The notes: generated by a model from the sequence alone, not told the origin. A stretch of 64,000 nt of DNA from Planktothrix agardhii NIES-204 (GCA_003609755.1 AP017991.1:2931501-2995500), one strand, 5' to 3'. Shown: positions 33,528-43,397, numbered from the stretch's first letter. Translations and numbers: made by a program.

Positions 33528-35471
33528 TCAAGAGTTATTTGATTTTCCCATGGCTTGAGTAATCCGGTCAAGCAGAATTGCTAACAAAACAATTCCTAAT
33601 CCTCCCACTGCCGCCATCCCCACATCCAAACGCCCCATTCCTTGTAATACAGTTAAACCAAGTCCGGGTACTGCAATCATGGAAGCAATTACCGACATTC
33701 CCAAAGCAAATAATACTGTTTGATTCACTCCTGCCAAAATTGTTGGTATGGCCAGAGGAATTTGCACTTCCCACAGGATTTGTCCAGGGGTTGAACCAAA
33801 AGCATAGGCCGCCTCCACAACATCTGCCGAGACTTGTCTAATACCCAAATTAGTAAACCGAATTAAGGGGGGAAGGGCATAGATAATCGTGGCAATTACC
33901 CCCGGAACTTCTCCAATCCCAAATAGCATCACCACGGGAACTAGATAGACAAAAGTTGGTAGGGTTTGCATGGCATCGAGCAGGGGTCTAAATGCTTGCT
34001 CAAAGCGATCGCTCCGGGCACAGGCCACACCCAAGGGAATGCCGACTATAATACAGAATATAACCGCCGTAACCACCAAGGCAAGGGTAACCATGGCGGC
34101 TTCCCACAGCCCAAGAAAACCAATCAAAGTTAGGGCAAGCAGGCTATAAATTCCTATACTTTGTCCGGCAATTTTCCAGGTCATCAAGCTAATTAAAAGT
34201 AAAGAAATCAGAGGGGGAATTGCCAGCAATAAACCGTGAATTTGTGTTAATACCCAACTGATAGGAATACGAATGGTTTGGAAAAAGGGACGAAAGTTAT
34301 CCACCAGGAAATTAATGCCGCCTGTAATCCACTTATCTAAAGGAATGGTGTAAAGTTGGAAGGGATTTAGTAAAATATTCAGTCCTTGTGGATTTTTGCT
34401 GTTAGTATTATTTCCTATGTTTGATGAATTTTCTACTAAATTATTACTGCTCCGATTTATTTGAGCTAACCAGCCATCAAAAACATCTTGATTTTGCTTA
34501 ACCCATTCTTCGGCATGACGACGAATATCTTGGGGTTTATTTTCACCGTTTTTAATCCGATAGCTTTCCTGAATCATATCTTCATAAGGAATTTTAACCA
34601 GTTCCAAGAAATGTTTTACCGATGGATTTTTTGCCAAAAATTCCTTATTGGCAATCACTCGATATTTACCTTGAACCATCCCCAGATTTTTCCCATTTAC
34701 AGATGTATCTTTGGCGGTAAGATTTTCAATATTAGAGGCAGTAAAAGGAACTTCTAACCAAATAACATCTTGACCGACTTTTAGCACCTGACCCAGCCAG
34801 AAAGGACTATAAGCATAGGAAAAAAACGGTTTTCCTTGTTTGTAACGAGTTAAGGCATCGGCAAGTAAGGCGGTATAATTTCCCTGATTGATTTTCACAG
34901 TATCCCGCAATTTGTAAGCATCCAAATGATGCTTCATTTCTAACTCACAACTCCAACCGGGATCGCAACCAACCAGATCGGCTTTGCCATCTCCATCGCT
35001 ATCAAATAGTTGGGCAATTTTTGGATCTTGAAATTGTTGTAAGTTAGTAATCCCATATTTATCGGCAGTCTTTTTATCAATTTGATAGCCCTGTGTGAGA
35101 GGAAAAAGTAGACCGACTTTCTCTAACTTTTTTTCACCGCCAGCATTTTTATAAAATTCGTTATGTCCGGGGTCTCCAAAGACAGGAGCAATATCTAAAT
35201 CACCATTAGCGACGGCGGTATACAGGGCTGGATAGGCTACCGCCACCAGTGGGGCTGTTTTGTAGCCGAGTCTCCCCAACCCAATATTAACAATCTCAGT
35301 TTGAAAAAAATCCTCAATCCAATCACTTGTCCCTAAACGAATAGTAATAGCATTTCCGGGTAGAGCAGAATTTGTAGTCGTTTGTGCGCCGGAGGAAAAA
35401 CTGATTAAACCGATCAGAAATATAGTTGTCAGAACTAACAAAATTGATTTTTTTAGGCGTTGTTTGATCAT
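33528..35471 (-). CDS. Fused substrate-binding protein and permease of a betaine-type ABC transporter
   Basis: A 647-residue fusion. A signal peptide or anchor (KSILLVLTTIFLIGLISFSSG) leads into a glycine-betaine-type binding domain (about 40-325, with ITIRLGTSDWIEDFFQTEI and SYAYSPFWLGQVL). A linker of about 40 Asn/Ser-rich residues follows, then a permease with six or more membrane helices (about 410-640) and the EAA loop EAAYAFGSTPGQILWEVQIPLAIP. In most systems these are two proteins, or the binding domain follows the permease; here it comes first. The ATPase gene lies just upstream. It imports an osmoprotectant such as glycine betaine or a related quaternary amine. Confidence 0.9.
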   Translation of the reverse strand: MIKQRLKKSILLVLTTIFLIGLISFSSGAQTTTNSALPGNAITIRLGTSDWIEDFFQTEIVNIGLGRLGYKTAPLVAVAYPALYTAVANGDLDIAPVFGDPGHNEFYKNAGGEKKLEKVGLLFPLTQGYQIDKKTADKYGITNLQQFQDPKIAQLFDSDGDGKADLVGCDPGWSCELEMKHHLDAYKLRDTVKINQGNYTALLADALTRYKQGKPFFSYAYSPFWLGQVLKVGQDVIWLEVPFTASNIENLTAKDTSVNGKNLGMVQGKYRVIANKEFLAKNPSVKHFLELVKIPYEDMIQESYRIKNGENKPQDIRRHAEEWVKQNQDVFDGWLAQINRSSNNLVENSSNIGNNTNSKNPQGLNILLNPFQLYTIPLDKWITGGINFLVDNFRPFFQTIRIPISWVLTQIHGLLLAIPPLISLLLISLMTWKIAGQSIGIYSLLALTLIGFLGLWEAAMVTLALVVTAVIFCIIVGIPLGVACARSDRFEQAFRPLLDAMQTLPTFVYLVPVVMLFGIGEVPGVIATIIYALPPLIRFTNLGIRQVSADVVEAAYAFGSTPGQILWEVQIPLAIPTILAGVNQTVLFALGMSVIASMIAVPGLGLTVLQGMGRLDVGMAAVGGLGIVLLAILLDRITQAMGKSNNS

Positions 35472-35482
35472 CTTTATGAATT

Positions 35483-35585
35483 ATGAATTACGAATTACGA
35501 ATGGGAATAATATAGCAGTCCCCAAAGCAGGGGGAGCAGGGGAGGCAGGTAAACTCTTTCTATTGCCTATTGCCTATTGCCTTCA
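35483..35585. repeat. STRR blocks between transporter genes
   Basis: TGAATTA/CGAATTA heptamers (about 35483-35505) and TATTGCC heptamers (about 35559-35582) lie in the gap between the ATPase and the fused permease genes. A purine-rich AGCAGGGGGAGCAGGGGAGG stretch lies between them. Confidence 0.7.
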
Positions 35586-35607
35586 ATTGTAAATTATTAC
35601 AATCTAT

Positions 35608-36801
35608 TTAGGTGAACTTACTAATACTAGCAAGGACATCTGCCGATTCTAAAACTCCCTTAAACTTTCCGGTTTCATCAACCACAACTAGGCTTTGTTC
35701 GTTGCGGTAAAGGTGAAAAATATCTTCTAAAGGCACTGTGGATTTAACCTGGGAAAAGTTGGTTTGTATCAATTTATTGGTAATATTTTTAATATCTTGC
35801 TGAATTGCTAGATCAAGCTGTTCTGGATCAATAAAACCAATAGGTTCTTGATCAGAATTGAGTATATAGATGCGCTGGAGGTTTTGCTTCTGTATCTGTT
35901 TGAGTGTTTCTGGCTCCAAATCTTCACCAAGAATTAAACAAATAGTTGGACGGGCAATGGTTCCTGCTTTGAGTATTTGCCCGCGATTAACATCTTGAAT
36001 AAAATCACGGATATAGTCATTAGTCGGTTGATTTAACAGTTCTTTTGGTGTCCCAAGTTGAACAATCACCCCCTCTTTCATCACCGCAATTCGATCGCCT
36101 AATTTTAGGGCTTCTTGAGTATCGTGAGTAATAAAAACTATGGTTTTATTCAACTCTTTCTGAAGTCGTAATAATTCATTCTGCATCTCCCTGCGAGTTA
36201 AGGGATCGAGGGCACTAAACGGTTCATCCATCAGCAAAATCTCGGCATCCGTTGCCAAAGCACGAGCCAGCCCAACCCTTTGTTGCATTCCCCCACTCAA
36301 AGCAGAGGGTCGATAGTCTGCCCATTGAGCTAACCCCACGACTTCCAAGGCTTCCAAGGCTTTGTTCCGGCGTTGGGTTTTGCTCATCCCAAGTAACTTC
36401 AGCCCGTATTCTACGTTATCCGCGACGGTTCGATGGGGAAATAACCCAAAATGCTGAAATACCATTGATACTTTAGTAAGACGAATTTGACGAATTCGTT
36501 TTTCATCTATATAAGCAATATCCTCATCATCAATATAAATGTGTCCCCGGGTTGGTGTAATCAAACGATTAATACAACGAATAAGAGTCGATTTACCCGA
36601 ACCGGACAAACCCATCACCACAAAAATTTCCCCTGGGTCAATGGTAAAAGATACATCGGCAATGCCGAGAACCTGACCTGTGGCTTGTAAGATAGTTTCT
36701 CGGTTAGCTCCCTGTGAAAACAGCTTCAGGGCGGCAGAGCAATTATCTCCATAGATCTTGATCAGATGTTCGATGCGGATTTTGGGTTTAGGATCACTCA
36801 T
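35608..36801 (-). CDS. Betaine/proline-type ABC transporter ATP-binding protein with CBS domains
   Basis: A 397-residue ATPase of the ProV/OpuAA type. The Walker A motif is GLSGSGKST (K70), the signature is LSGGMQQRVGLARAL and Walker B is ILLMDEPFSALD. The N-terminal 50 residues include the ProV-specific segment (GDNCSAALKLFSQGANRETIL). The C-terminal 110 residues hold two CBS-like units, which in OpuA-type systems sense ionic strength. It is upstream of the fused binding protein/permease, so the two genes make one transporter. Confidence 0.93.
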   Translation of the reverse strand: MSDPKPKIRIEHLIKIYGDNCSAALKLFSQGANRETILQATGQVLGIADVSFTIDPGEIFVVMGLSGSGKSTLIRCINRLITPTRGHIYIDDEDIAYIDEKRIRQIRLTKVSMVFQHFGLFPHRTVADNVEYGLKLLGMSKTQRRNKALEALEVVGLAQWADYRPSALSGGMQQRVGLARALATDAEILLMDEPFSALDPLTRREMQNELLRLQKELNKTIVFITHDTQEALKLGDRIAVMKEGVIVQLGTPKELLNQPTNDYIRDFIQDVNRGQILKAGTIARPTICLILGEDLEPETLKQIQKQNLQRIYILNSDQEPIGFIDPEQLDLAIQQDIKNITNKLIQTNFSQVKSTVPLEDIFHLYRNEQSLVVVDETGKFKGVLESADVLASISKFT

Positions 36802-36839
36802 AACATTTTAAGATTTATAACATCCCCAATAATACCCAA

Positions 36840-38426
36840 TTAATCTTCACTAATTTTAGGGTTAGCCGGAAGTAAAATCCCTTCTTGTAACAAGGTATCC
36901 ATAAAATTCTTTCGCAAAATACGCTGAATCTGAAGATGTTTTCCGGGCTTGACTTTGGTTAATGTCCGTAACAATAAGTTAGACTCGCTCAGACTTTCTA
37001 CGCCATCAATTTGTGTGAGTTCGAGTATATCTGTAGAATTGGCTTTTAACTGTTGTCCTACCTCCTCAATAACTTGATAAACATGAGTTAAATTAGAATC
37101 ATAAGGGACCCTAACATCTACTACGGCAAAAATATATTGTTTGGAATAATTGGTAATTGAACCCATATCACCATTGCGAATAATTTGTAATTGACCATTA
37201 GGATGTCGGATGCGGGTTGTTCTCAATTCTATCGCCTCCACCGTACCCTCTACTACTTTTTCTTCGGCTTTCCCCGCTTCAATATAATCACCGACTAAAT
37301 AGTAATTTTCAAACAGAATAAAAAAGCCACTGACGATATCATTAATTAGGGTCTGGGCTCCTAAACCCACAGCGATACCGACAATCCCCGCACCCGCTAA
37401 TATAGGAGTGGGATTAATATCAAGGGTATAAAGGATAAAAATTCCAACGGTGAAATACACTAAGTATTGCAATAAACTCTTAAATAAGGGAATTAGAGTT
37501 AAGCGTCTACTTCTTTGAATTTCCGTCAAATTCTGCTCTTTAAATACAACTTCTTCTACCAGTAAGTGGATGACTTCAGATAACACCTGACTCAAGAAAA
37601 CTATGGCAATAATCTTAATAATTCGTAGACCAAAAGTAGAGAGTTGGGCGATTAATTGGATTTGTTGTGTTACTAATGTGGCAATGCAGACATAGATAAC
37701 AAATTCCAGACACCGTTTTAATAATGGAATCAGGTGTTGGAGACGAGCATAAAATCGTAACAGGTTATCCGAGTTGGAGTATTTGAGAGTGAGAATATCG
37801 AGGGTATCGACAATGGCGGCGACGGCTTTTAGGATCAGTAATCCGACTGCAATAATTAGATAGATTCGCAGTGCGATATAGAGATATTCAGAAATGATTG
37901 CAGGTAATTTGAGAAATTGAGTACAGGAAATTATTACCCACAGCCATATTCCGCCTCGGATTCTTTGATAAAGGGCGGTAAAGAAAGCATCTATACTTTC
38001 ATCGTCGGCGGTGCTTCTTTCAATGTTTTTGGCGCGAGTGCTGGCTATTTTTAGCCAATATTTCAGCAGTTTTAGGGAAATTACTGCTACAACAACAGCA
38101 CCAATACTTTCAGCAATACCAATGCCAAAGGTAATCCAAAATCCTGGGGGAATACGGCTAATTAAATTGAGTGTATATTGTTGAATATTTTTACCTTGAT
38201 ATAGCAAAAAACTATTCGCACCGACAATTACAATACACAACACTAAGCCAATCAATACCAACAATCGGGTGATGTTTCGACGCAGATTTTTAAGTCGAGA
38301 ATCGTCACTTTTAAATATTGAAAATTTAACTAATAGTTGGGATGAATTTCTAACTAACGCAATCAAGAATAGAAAAATAATGATCACTAGGCTGACTTCA
38401 GCCAAGATAATTAATATGTCGCTCAT
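36840..38426 (-). CDS. MscS family mechanosensitive channel, large form
   Basis: A 528-residue membrane protein. About seven hydrophobic segments precede the pore helix region ILAGAGIVGIAVGLGAQTLINDIVSGFFILFENYYLVGDYIEAG, the hallmark of MscS. A cytoplasmic alpha/beta domain follows (RTTRIRHPNGQLQIIRNGDMGSITNYSK). MscS channels release solutes on hypo-osmotic shock. The gene lies 38 bp upstream of the betaine transporter ATPase, so uptake and release functions share a transcriptional direction and possibly a transcript. Confidence 0.9.
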   Translation of the reverse strand: MSDILIILAEVSLVIIIFLFLIALVRNSSQLLVKFSIFKSDDSRLKNLRRNITRLLVLIGLVLCIVIVGANSFLLYQGKNIQQYTLNLISRIPPGFWITFGIGIAESIGAVVVAVISLKLLKYWLKIASTRAKNIERSTADDESIDAFFTALYQRIRGGIWLWVIISCTQFLKLPAIISEYLYIALRIYLIIAVGLLILKAVAAIVDTLDILTLKYSNSDNLLRFYARLQHLIPLLKRCLEFVIYVCIATLVTQQIQLIAQLSTFGLRIIKIIAIVFLSQVLSEVIHLLVEEVVFKEQNLTEIQRSRRLTLIPLFKSLLQYLVYFTVGIFILYTLDINPTPILAGAGIVGIAVGLGAQTLINDIVSGFFILFENYYLVGDYIEAGKAEEKVVEGTVEAIELRTTRIRHPNGQLQIIRNGDMGSITNYSKQYIFAVVDVRVPYDSNLTHVYQVIEEVGQQLKANSTDILELTQIDGVESLSESNLLLRTLTKVKPGKHLQIQRILRKNFMDTLLQEGILLPANPKISED

Positions 38427-38482
38427 TTCGTTTTCAGAGTCAAGAGTTTAATAGACTATTTACTGATAACTGCTAACGGGTA

Positions 38483-38507
38483 AAGACGCGCCATGGCACG
38501 TCTCTAC
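38483..38507. repeat. GACGCGCC...CGTCTC palindromic repeat, copy 2
   Basis: AAGACGCGCCATGGCACGTCTCTAC-type element related to 14165-14191 and 62407-62430, located just beyond the 3' end of the ovoA-like gene. Confidence 0.65.
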
Positions 38508-38524
38508 ACTGATGACTGTATTAA

Positions 38525-39856
38525 TTAAATATCTCGAACGATCCGAAAACCAGCGTGTTGATAGAAATTAGGACGGAACCAATTGCGGTAATATTTTAAA
38601 GCTTCCGTGCCATTTGTTATCCAACATCCCCCTAACATCATTTGATGTTGGGTATCAAAAAAGATGGCAGAATTATCTTCATACAAAAAATGGGGTTCAT
38701 ATCCAGAAAGGGGGTTTAAATTATCACTCAACCATTCCCAAACATTCCCCCGCAAATCATAAAGTCCAGAGGGACTTTTGGCAGTTTCTAACATTCCGAC
38801 GGGACTCGGTGAACCGAATTTTAAATTGAGATTATAATGGTCTACATCTTCTACTAAACCATTACCATAAGTTGCTAGATTGTACTCAGCTTCACTCATT
38901 AAACGAGTATCTTTACCTTGCCAACGACAATAAGCCATTGCTTCATAATAATTGACTTCCACAGGCCAATCTAAAGGTAAATCAATTTCATCAAACTGGG
39001 CGCGATATTTATAACTCCCATTTTGTGAGATCCAAAATTTTGGATGTTGGATATTATTTTCAGTTTTCCATTGCCAAGATTTTTCATCCCAATACTCTTG
39101 ATTTCCATAGCCACCCGCCTTAACAAAATCCAGAAATTCGCTATTGGTAATTAGATATTTACTAGCTAAAAAAGGTGCAACTTCAACGGTGCGTGACCCA
39201 TAATCAATATCCCAACCATAGGTGGAATCATCAAAATCTTTACCAAGTTGGGCAATTCCCCCGGCAACTTTAAGCATTTCATTCTCTGGAATATAACTTT
39301 TAGAAGGTGCATATTTCCAGTTTGAGGGGCGTTTGACTCGCTCTAGGGGAAGCTGGCGAAATAACATCGAAGACGTCTCGACATGAATGCGCTGGTGTTC
39401 AATTCCCATGATTAAGGCCCACAGGGGAGAATCGGGAAGAATCGGCAGAGTAATCGGCGTTTTTTGAATTAATTCTGATAGGATTTTATAGGCTTGTTCT
39501 CGATATTCCCAAGCTGAGGAAACTTCTGGCCATTCCATGTGGGCGATCGCTTGATTTAACTCCTCTGGTATTTCGGGATCGACGCCAACTCCAAACAGAA
39601 TTTCGTAGTCCTGATTCAGACATTTTTCTAATAATCCCACCTGAACTAATTTATTGATATAGAAAGATGGCGAATGTCCCAGATAAAAAATTAACGGATT
39701 TCTCAAAGGGTCGGGATTCAGATAAAATGTGTCTTCCCCGACTAAACTTTTTAGGAGCATATCTTCGAGTTGCCAAGCCTCCTGAAAATAATTAATCAGG
39801 GTTTGGCGATCGCAACAATTAAGTTGAGGAGGACAATTAGATACGACAGTGTTCAT
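38525..39856 (-). CDS. 5-histidylcysteine sulfoxide synthase, OvoA-type, without methyltransferase domain
   Basis: A 443-residue non-haem iron enzyme that joins cysteine and histidine as the first step of ovothiol synthesis. The N-terminal DinB-like domain has DPLRNPLIFYLGH and the iron-binding H-x3-H-x-E in MGIEHQRIHVETSS. A formylglycine-generating-enzyme-like domain follows (about 190-443, ending GGCWITNGTEAL...NWFRPNFYQHAGFRIV). The EHQRIHVETSS context is that of OvoA rather than EgtB, which makes the ergothioneine product less likely. Full-length OvoA carries a C-terminal SAM methyltransferase of about 250 residues; it is absent here, so methylation would need another protein. The gene lies between two MscS genes. 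Confidence 0.85.
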   Translation of the reverse strand: MNTVVSNCPPQLNCCDRQTLINYFQEAWQLEDMLLKSLVGEDTFYLNPDPLRNPLIFYLGHSPSFYINKLVQVGLLEKCLNQDYEILFGVGVDPEIPEELNQAIAHMEWPEVSSAWEYREQAYKILSELIQKTPITLPILPDSPLWALIMGIEHQRIHVETSSMLFRQLPLERVKRPSNWKYAPSKSYIPENEMLKVAGGIAQLGKDFDDSTYGWDIDYGSRTVEVAPFLASKYLITNSEFLDFVKAGGYGNQEYWDEKSWQWKTENNIQHPKFWISQNGSYKYRAQFDEIDLPLDWPVEVNYYEAMAYCRWQGKDTRLMSEAEYNLATYGNGLVEDVDHYNLNLKFGSPSPVGMLETAKSPSGLYDLRGNVWEWLSDNLNPLSGYEPHFLYEDNSAIFFDTQHQMMLGGCWITNGTEALKYYRNWFRPNFYQHAGFRIVRDI

Positions 39857-39901
39857 AGTTAATGGGAATAAAGTTGGTTAGACTGAATAGAATTGCTAGA
39901 T

Positions 39902-41026
39902 TTAATTGTTCGCAGCTTTCTGACTTTGTTTATAGTTTTCGGGATCGGTTCGGAGATCCACATACAAGAAATCGATACCCTCTTGTTCTAGCATTTCTAA
40001 TATAGCTAGGTTCAAATTTTTCTCGGCATCAAAGTAGAGATTATCATCATTAACAAAGGCAACAATGTTAATCACACGGGCATTATTTTCAATCTTGCTA
40101 AACCGAACAATCATCTCTTTAGATAACCCCGGAATAGATGGAGGCATTTCTCGAATAGCATCGCAGATTCTGGCGGTTTGCTTGGCTGAAATACCATCAA
40201 TTTTGAGGGTTAAACTAATACCCCACTTTAATTCCTCACCTGGATTTTGTGACCAATTTTCTACGATTCCAGTAATCATCCTGGAGTTGGGCATTTTCAC
40301 AATTGAACCCCATTGATAGACATGGAGAGTTGTAGTTCTAAATCCAATACTCATGATCTGCACAAAACCCTGTAATCCTGAGACTGAAACCCAATCTCCT
40401 TCTCGATAGAGACCATCAGAATAGATAATAACTGTACAAAACCAGTCATAAACAATATCTTTCAACAGCAAACCTAAAGTAATCCCAGCACCCCCTAATA
40501 GACCCACGAGTGCCGCTGCTGATTGTCCTAAAAATATCTCACTGACTTTAATTGCGATGACGATAATTGCTGTCGATTGAAAAATCTTGGGCATCAATGG
40601 TCTGAGTAACTCATCGAGTTCGGTTTCAGTCCGCAGCACGACATTAGCAATTAGCTGCCCGAAGATCGAAGCACTGCGATAAATCACATAAGCAACGATG
40701 AAAAAAACAATTAAGTTGAGAACTTTAGTAATTGCTTCGCCCAATTGTGGCCCAATATTTGTCGCCAGAATCTCCTTGACGAGCCAAAATCCACCAATCA
40801 GAATCAGCCAACTTAAGGCGGGTTTGAGAATAGCAATTAATTCATCATCCAGTGTACTCTCGGTTTTTCGGGTTAAATACTCAATGCGTTTAATAATTGC
40901 TTCGATCAAAAATCGTCTGAATACCTGTGTTATTGTCAGGATCAGAATGACTAGAAGAATTTTGCCGACGGGGACACCTGAAACATCAATATTGATGTTT
41001 TTTAGGGTGTTTAACAATTGTTCCAT
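39902..41026 (-). CDS. MscS family mechanosensitive channel, short form
   Basis: A 374-residue channel protein with about four membrane helices. The pore region is AALVGLLGGAGITLGLLLKDIVYDWFCTVIIYSDGLYREGDWV. A cytoplasmic domain then starts with GFRTTTLHVYQWGSIVKMPNSRMITGIVENWS. It differs strongly from the other MscS protein at 36840. It is the upstream member of the run that continues with the ovoA-like gene 45 bp later. Confidence 0.9.
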   Translation of the reverse strand: MEQLLNTLKNINIDVSGVPVGKILLVILILTITQVFRRFLIEAIIKRIEYLTRKTESTLDDELIAILKPALSWLILIGGFWLVKEILATNIGPQLGEAITKVLNLIVFFIVAYVIYRSASIFGQLIANVVLRTETELDELLRPLMPKIFQSTAIIVIAIKVSEIFLGQSAAALVGLLGGAGITLGLLLKDIVYDWFCTVIIYSDGLYREGDWVSVSGLQGFVQIMSIGFRTTTLHVYQWGSIVKMPNSRMITGIVENWSQNPGEELKWGISLTLKIDGISAKQTARICDAIREMPPSIPGLSKEMIVRFSKIENNARVINIVAFVNDDNLYFDAEKNLNLAILEMLEQEGIDFLYVDLRTDPENYKQSQKAANN

Positions 41027-41245
41027 AATTAGTTTGCTTCCCGATATATTGTTGACAGGTGATTGCCCAATATTCTGGAGGTAATCACCCTAGTGCTTTC
41101 CATGTCGGAAAACTTAGCATGATTTAGAGATAAGATTAGCTGATAATATAAAAATTTAACAATACTTTACTTCTGCAACATCACTAACTCCTGGTTGCAG
41201 CTTTTAACACACGGATTCTTTTTCTAAAAACTTCTTGCCACATCT

Positions 41246-42001
41246 TTATGGTCTAACATAACCCAATCGGGCCAAGAAAGAGGGCGGTTTTAAATGGGTA
41301 ACAGCCCGATTTAAAGGTAAAATCCGAATTTGATTATGGTGCATCACATTCACTTGATACACCTTTTTATTCGTAATATCTAATCCAGTTAACCAGCCAC
41401 TTTTTGCGTGATAAACTCCCGTATCAATTCCTAACCATCCCTGACCTTGAACTAACTGTCCTGGTTCAATGCCATCAAAAGTAAAGGTAATGGTATGACC
41501 AATAATAATTAATTTATCAGCAAAATATGGTTTGGGGATATTATGAAATTCTCGCCGTATCCAACAAAATTCTTCCTCATTTTGTTCTTTAATTGACATT
41601 TTGGGATGCACCCCCGCATGAACTAGCCAAACATCCCCTAAATCTAAATATAGAGGTAAAGAAGCCATCCAATGCACGTCATCCCTGGGAATAATTCCTA
41701 AATCCTGATAACTGGTAATGGTCGTTAAACCGCCGCTATATAACCAAGCCTGCCAAGCTTGGGGATTTTTCCCTTCATCGGGCAACGCATTTAACATCAG
41801 TTGTTCATGGTTGCCCCGTAAACATTGATAGGGACTATTTTTGACAAAATTAACCACTTGGGCACTTTTAGGGCCACGATCAATTAAATCCCCTAAAAAA
41901 TAGACCTGATCATTTGCATTAGGAGCAATACGATCCAATAGGGTCATTAACCCATCATAATGGCCATGTACATCACCAATAACAATGCGTCGAGTCAGCA
42001 T
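41246..42001 (-). CDS. PPP-family serine/threonine phosphatase-like metallophosphoesterase
   Basis: A 251-residue calcineurin-like phosphoesterase. The three core motifs are GDVHGHYDGL, GDLIDRGPKSAQV and RGNHEQ, followed by later metal-binding histidines in LVHAGVHP and IGHTITF. This set is that of bacterial PPP phosphatases (lambda-phosphatase and PrpA-like), which can remove phosphate from Ser/Thr or Tyr residues. A role in nucleotide hydrolysis cannot be excluded. About 220 bp without features separates it from the MscS gene. Confidence 0.9.
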   Translation of the reverse strand: MLTRRIVIGDVHGHYDGLMTLLDRIAPNANDQVYFLGDLIDRGPKSAQVVNFVKNSPYQCLRGNHEQLMLNALPDEGKNPQAWQAWLYSGGLTTITSYQDLGIIPRDDVHWMASLPLYLDLGDVWLVHAGVHPKMSIKEQNEEEFCWIRREFHNIPKPYFADKLIIIGHTITFTFDGIEPGQLVQGQGWLGIDTGVYHAKSGWLTGLDITNKKVYQVNVMHHNQIRILPLNRAVTHLKPPSFLARLGYVRP

Positions 42002-42046
42002 TTTTTATTTAATTGCACACACATAAGGTGTTCTTCAAACTAGAAA

Positions 42047-42790
42047 TTATCGACTTAAGGCGCGAATAAAACTCTGAAGTCCAGATAAAACACCTTTTTT
42101 TGGCCGTTGGACAGTTGGGGACACCGACGAGTCACCTCCGGGGGTCGCCTGTGCCAGAATTAGATCGAGTTCATCCCCGACAGGTTTTGTTGGTAGCTCG
42201 GTAATCAACTGATATTGCCCATCAACTTCTAACCAAACTTCCCACATTGAAGGATAACAACGTCTGAGTGTCGCACCTTCTAGGGACTTAAGGTAATAGC
42301 AAGATTCAATCGTTTTGATAAAACGTTCTCGCAACTGACGAGCAGCATATCCTATTCCTATAATAGCAATATCTTCTAGTTTCGGATTTAGTAAAATTAC
42401 TGGACGGTCTCCGGCAAATTGGGACAATTTTTCTACCTGCGCCACTTCTATCGCCGAGGGAGATACAACCAAAAATTGCTGATCTTCGGGTTGTAAACGA
42501 GTTTCCACTGGAGAACGAGAAGTTCCTAAATCCGTTACCCGAAAGGATGTTTGTCCCCAGTCTCGACGGGCTAAAGCGGCGGCTCCGGTATCGGGAAATA
42601 AGACGACTAATTGACTATCGGGTTTTTGAATAACCGGAATAAATTCTAGGGCAATAGATTGGGCTTCAAGTTCAATTTCAGGAAAAACTAATTCGATTTG
42701 AATTAATTTATAACCATCATTTAAAGCGGCTTGAGTGGCTTGTTTAGCTTGTTCAATTGCTGCTTCTAAACTGTTAGGTAACTGCGACAT
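42047..42790 (-). CDS. DUF1995 domain protein
   Basis: A 247-residue soluble protein matching the DUF1995 family of cyanobacteria and plastids. It has a helical N-terminus (SLEAAIEQAKQATQAALNDGYKLIQIELVFPEIE) and strands with KPDSQLVVLFPDTGAAALARRDWG and RPVILLNPKLEDI. Plastid members such as LPA3 are involved in photosystem II assembly. The function of the cyanobacterial protein is not known to me. The C-terminal 30 residues are basic (RPKKGVLSGLQSFIRAL). Confidence 0.75.
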   Translation of the reverse strand: MSQLPNSLEAAIEQAKQATQAALNDGYKLIQIELVFPEIELEAQSIALEFIPVIQKPDSQLVVLFPDTGAAALARRDWGQTSFRVTDLGTSRSPVETRLQPEDQQFLVVSPSAIEVAQVEKLSQFAGDRPVILLNPKLEDIAIIGIGYAARQLRERFIKTIESCYYLKSLEGATLRRCYPSMWEVWLEVDGQYQLITELPTKPVGDELDLILAQATPGGDSSVSPTVQRPKKGVLSGLQSFIRALSR

Positions 42791-42842
42791 AGGTATGATG
42801 TGACTATTAATTGTTTTGATTAAGTTGCCGTCGTTTGTTAAT

Positions 42843-43397
42843 TTATCTTAAGTATAACCCTCTTAGGGCTTGTAACCAAACTTGTAAATCGAAACCTGTT
42901 GTTTGAGATAAATAGTCAAAGGCATCTTGCCCAGATAGCACTCTCCACCCTCCAACACTACAAGTATTGACAGCTTGAGGTAAACTATCAGTTCGCAAAA
43001 TCAGTAAAACAGGTGTATATCCTCTATTCTTTAATCGTTCAGCGTGTCCTCTGAACTTTTTTAAAGTTCCTGAATCTCCTGATCCAATTCTATATTTTGT
43101 ATCGATAGCATCAGTTCCGATCACTAAATCACATAATTCATCTTTTCCATCTCGGATAGCTGGGGAAAAGTCTGCACAACCTTGTCTGCAAACCTCAATA
43201 ACCAGACGTTCCCAACATTTCCCTAACTCTCTCCCCCAATACTGTTTATTGAGATCTTTGATTTCTTGTGTTAAGCCAAAAACCATCATTAAATCATCTT
43301 CTCCCGACAATTTGTTTATAAATTTTTTGTCAGTGAATGATAGACTATACTTTTGTAAAATTGATTTAAGTTGGTCATCATCTATTGAATTAGACAT
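42843..43397 (-). CDS. Type II restriction endonuclease, PD-(D/E)XK fold (putative)
   Basis: A 184-residue protein encoded directly after a DNA methyltransferase. A catalytic core of the PD-(D/E)XK type is readable: D90 in ELCDLVIG and D99-T-K101 in TDAIDTKYR, with upstream glutamates (GRELGKCWERLV) that often complete such sites. The segment KYRIGSGDSGTLKKFRGHAERLKNRGYTPVLLILR resembles uncharacterised restriction enzymes. Its ATG shares one base with the methyltransferase stop (TAATG). Recognition sequence unknown. Confidence 0.75.
   Translation of the reverse strand: MSNSIDDDQLKSILQKYSLSFTDKKFINKLSGEDDLMMVFGLTQEIKDLNKQYWGRELGKCWERLVIEVCRQGCADFSPAIRDGKDELCDLVIGTDAIDTKYRIGSGDSGTLKKFRGHAERLKNRGYTPVLLILRTDSLPQAVNTCSVGGWRVLSGQDAFDYLSQTTGFDLQVWLQALRGLYLR

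Noticed and set aside
38525-39856. EgtB (ergothioneine) assignment
   Set aside because: The iron-motif context EHQRIHVETSS and DPLRNPLIFYLGH fit OvoA better; no egtD methyltransferase is adjacent.
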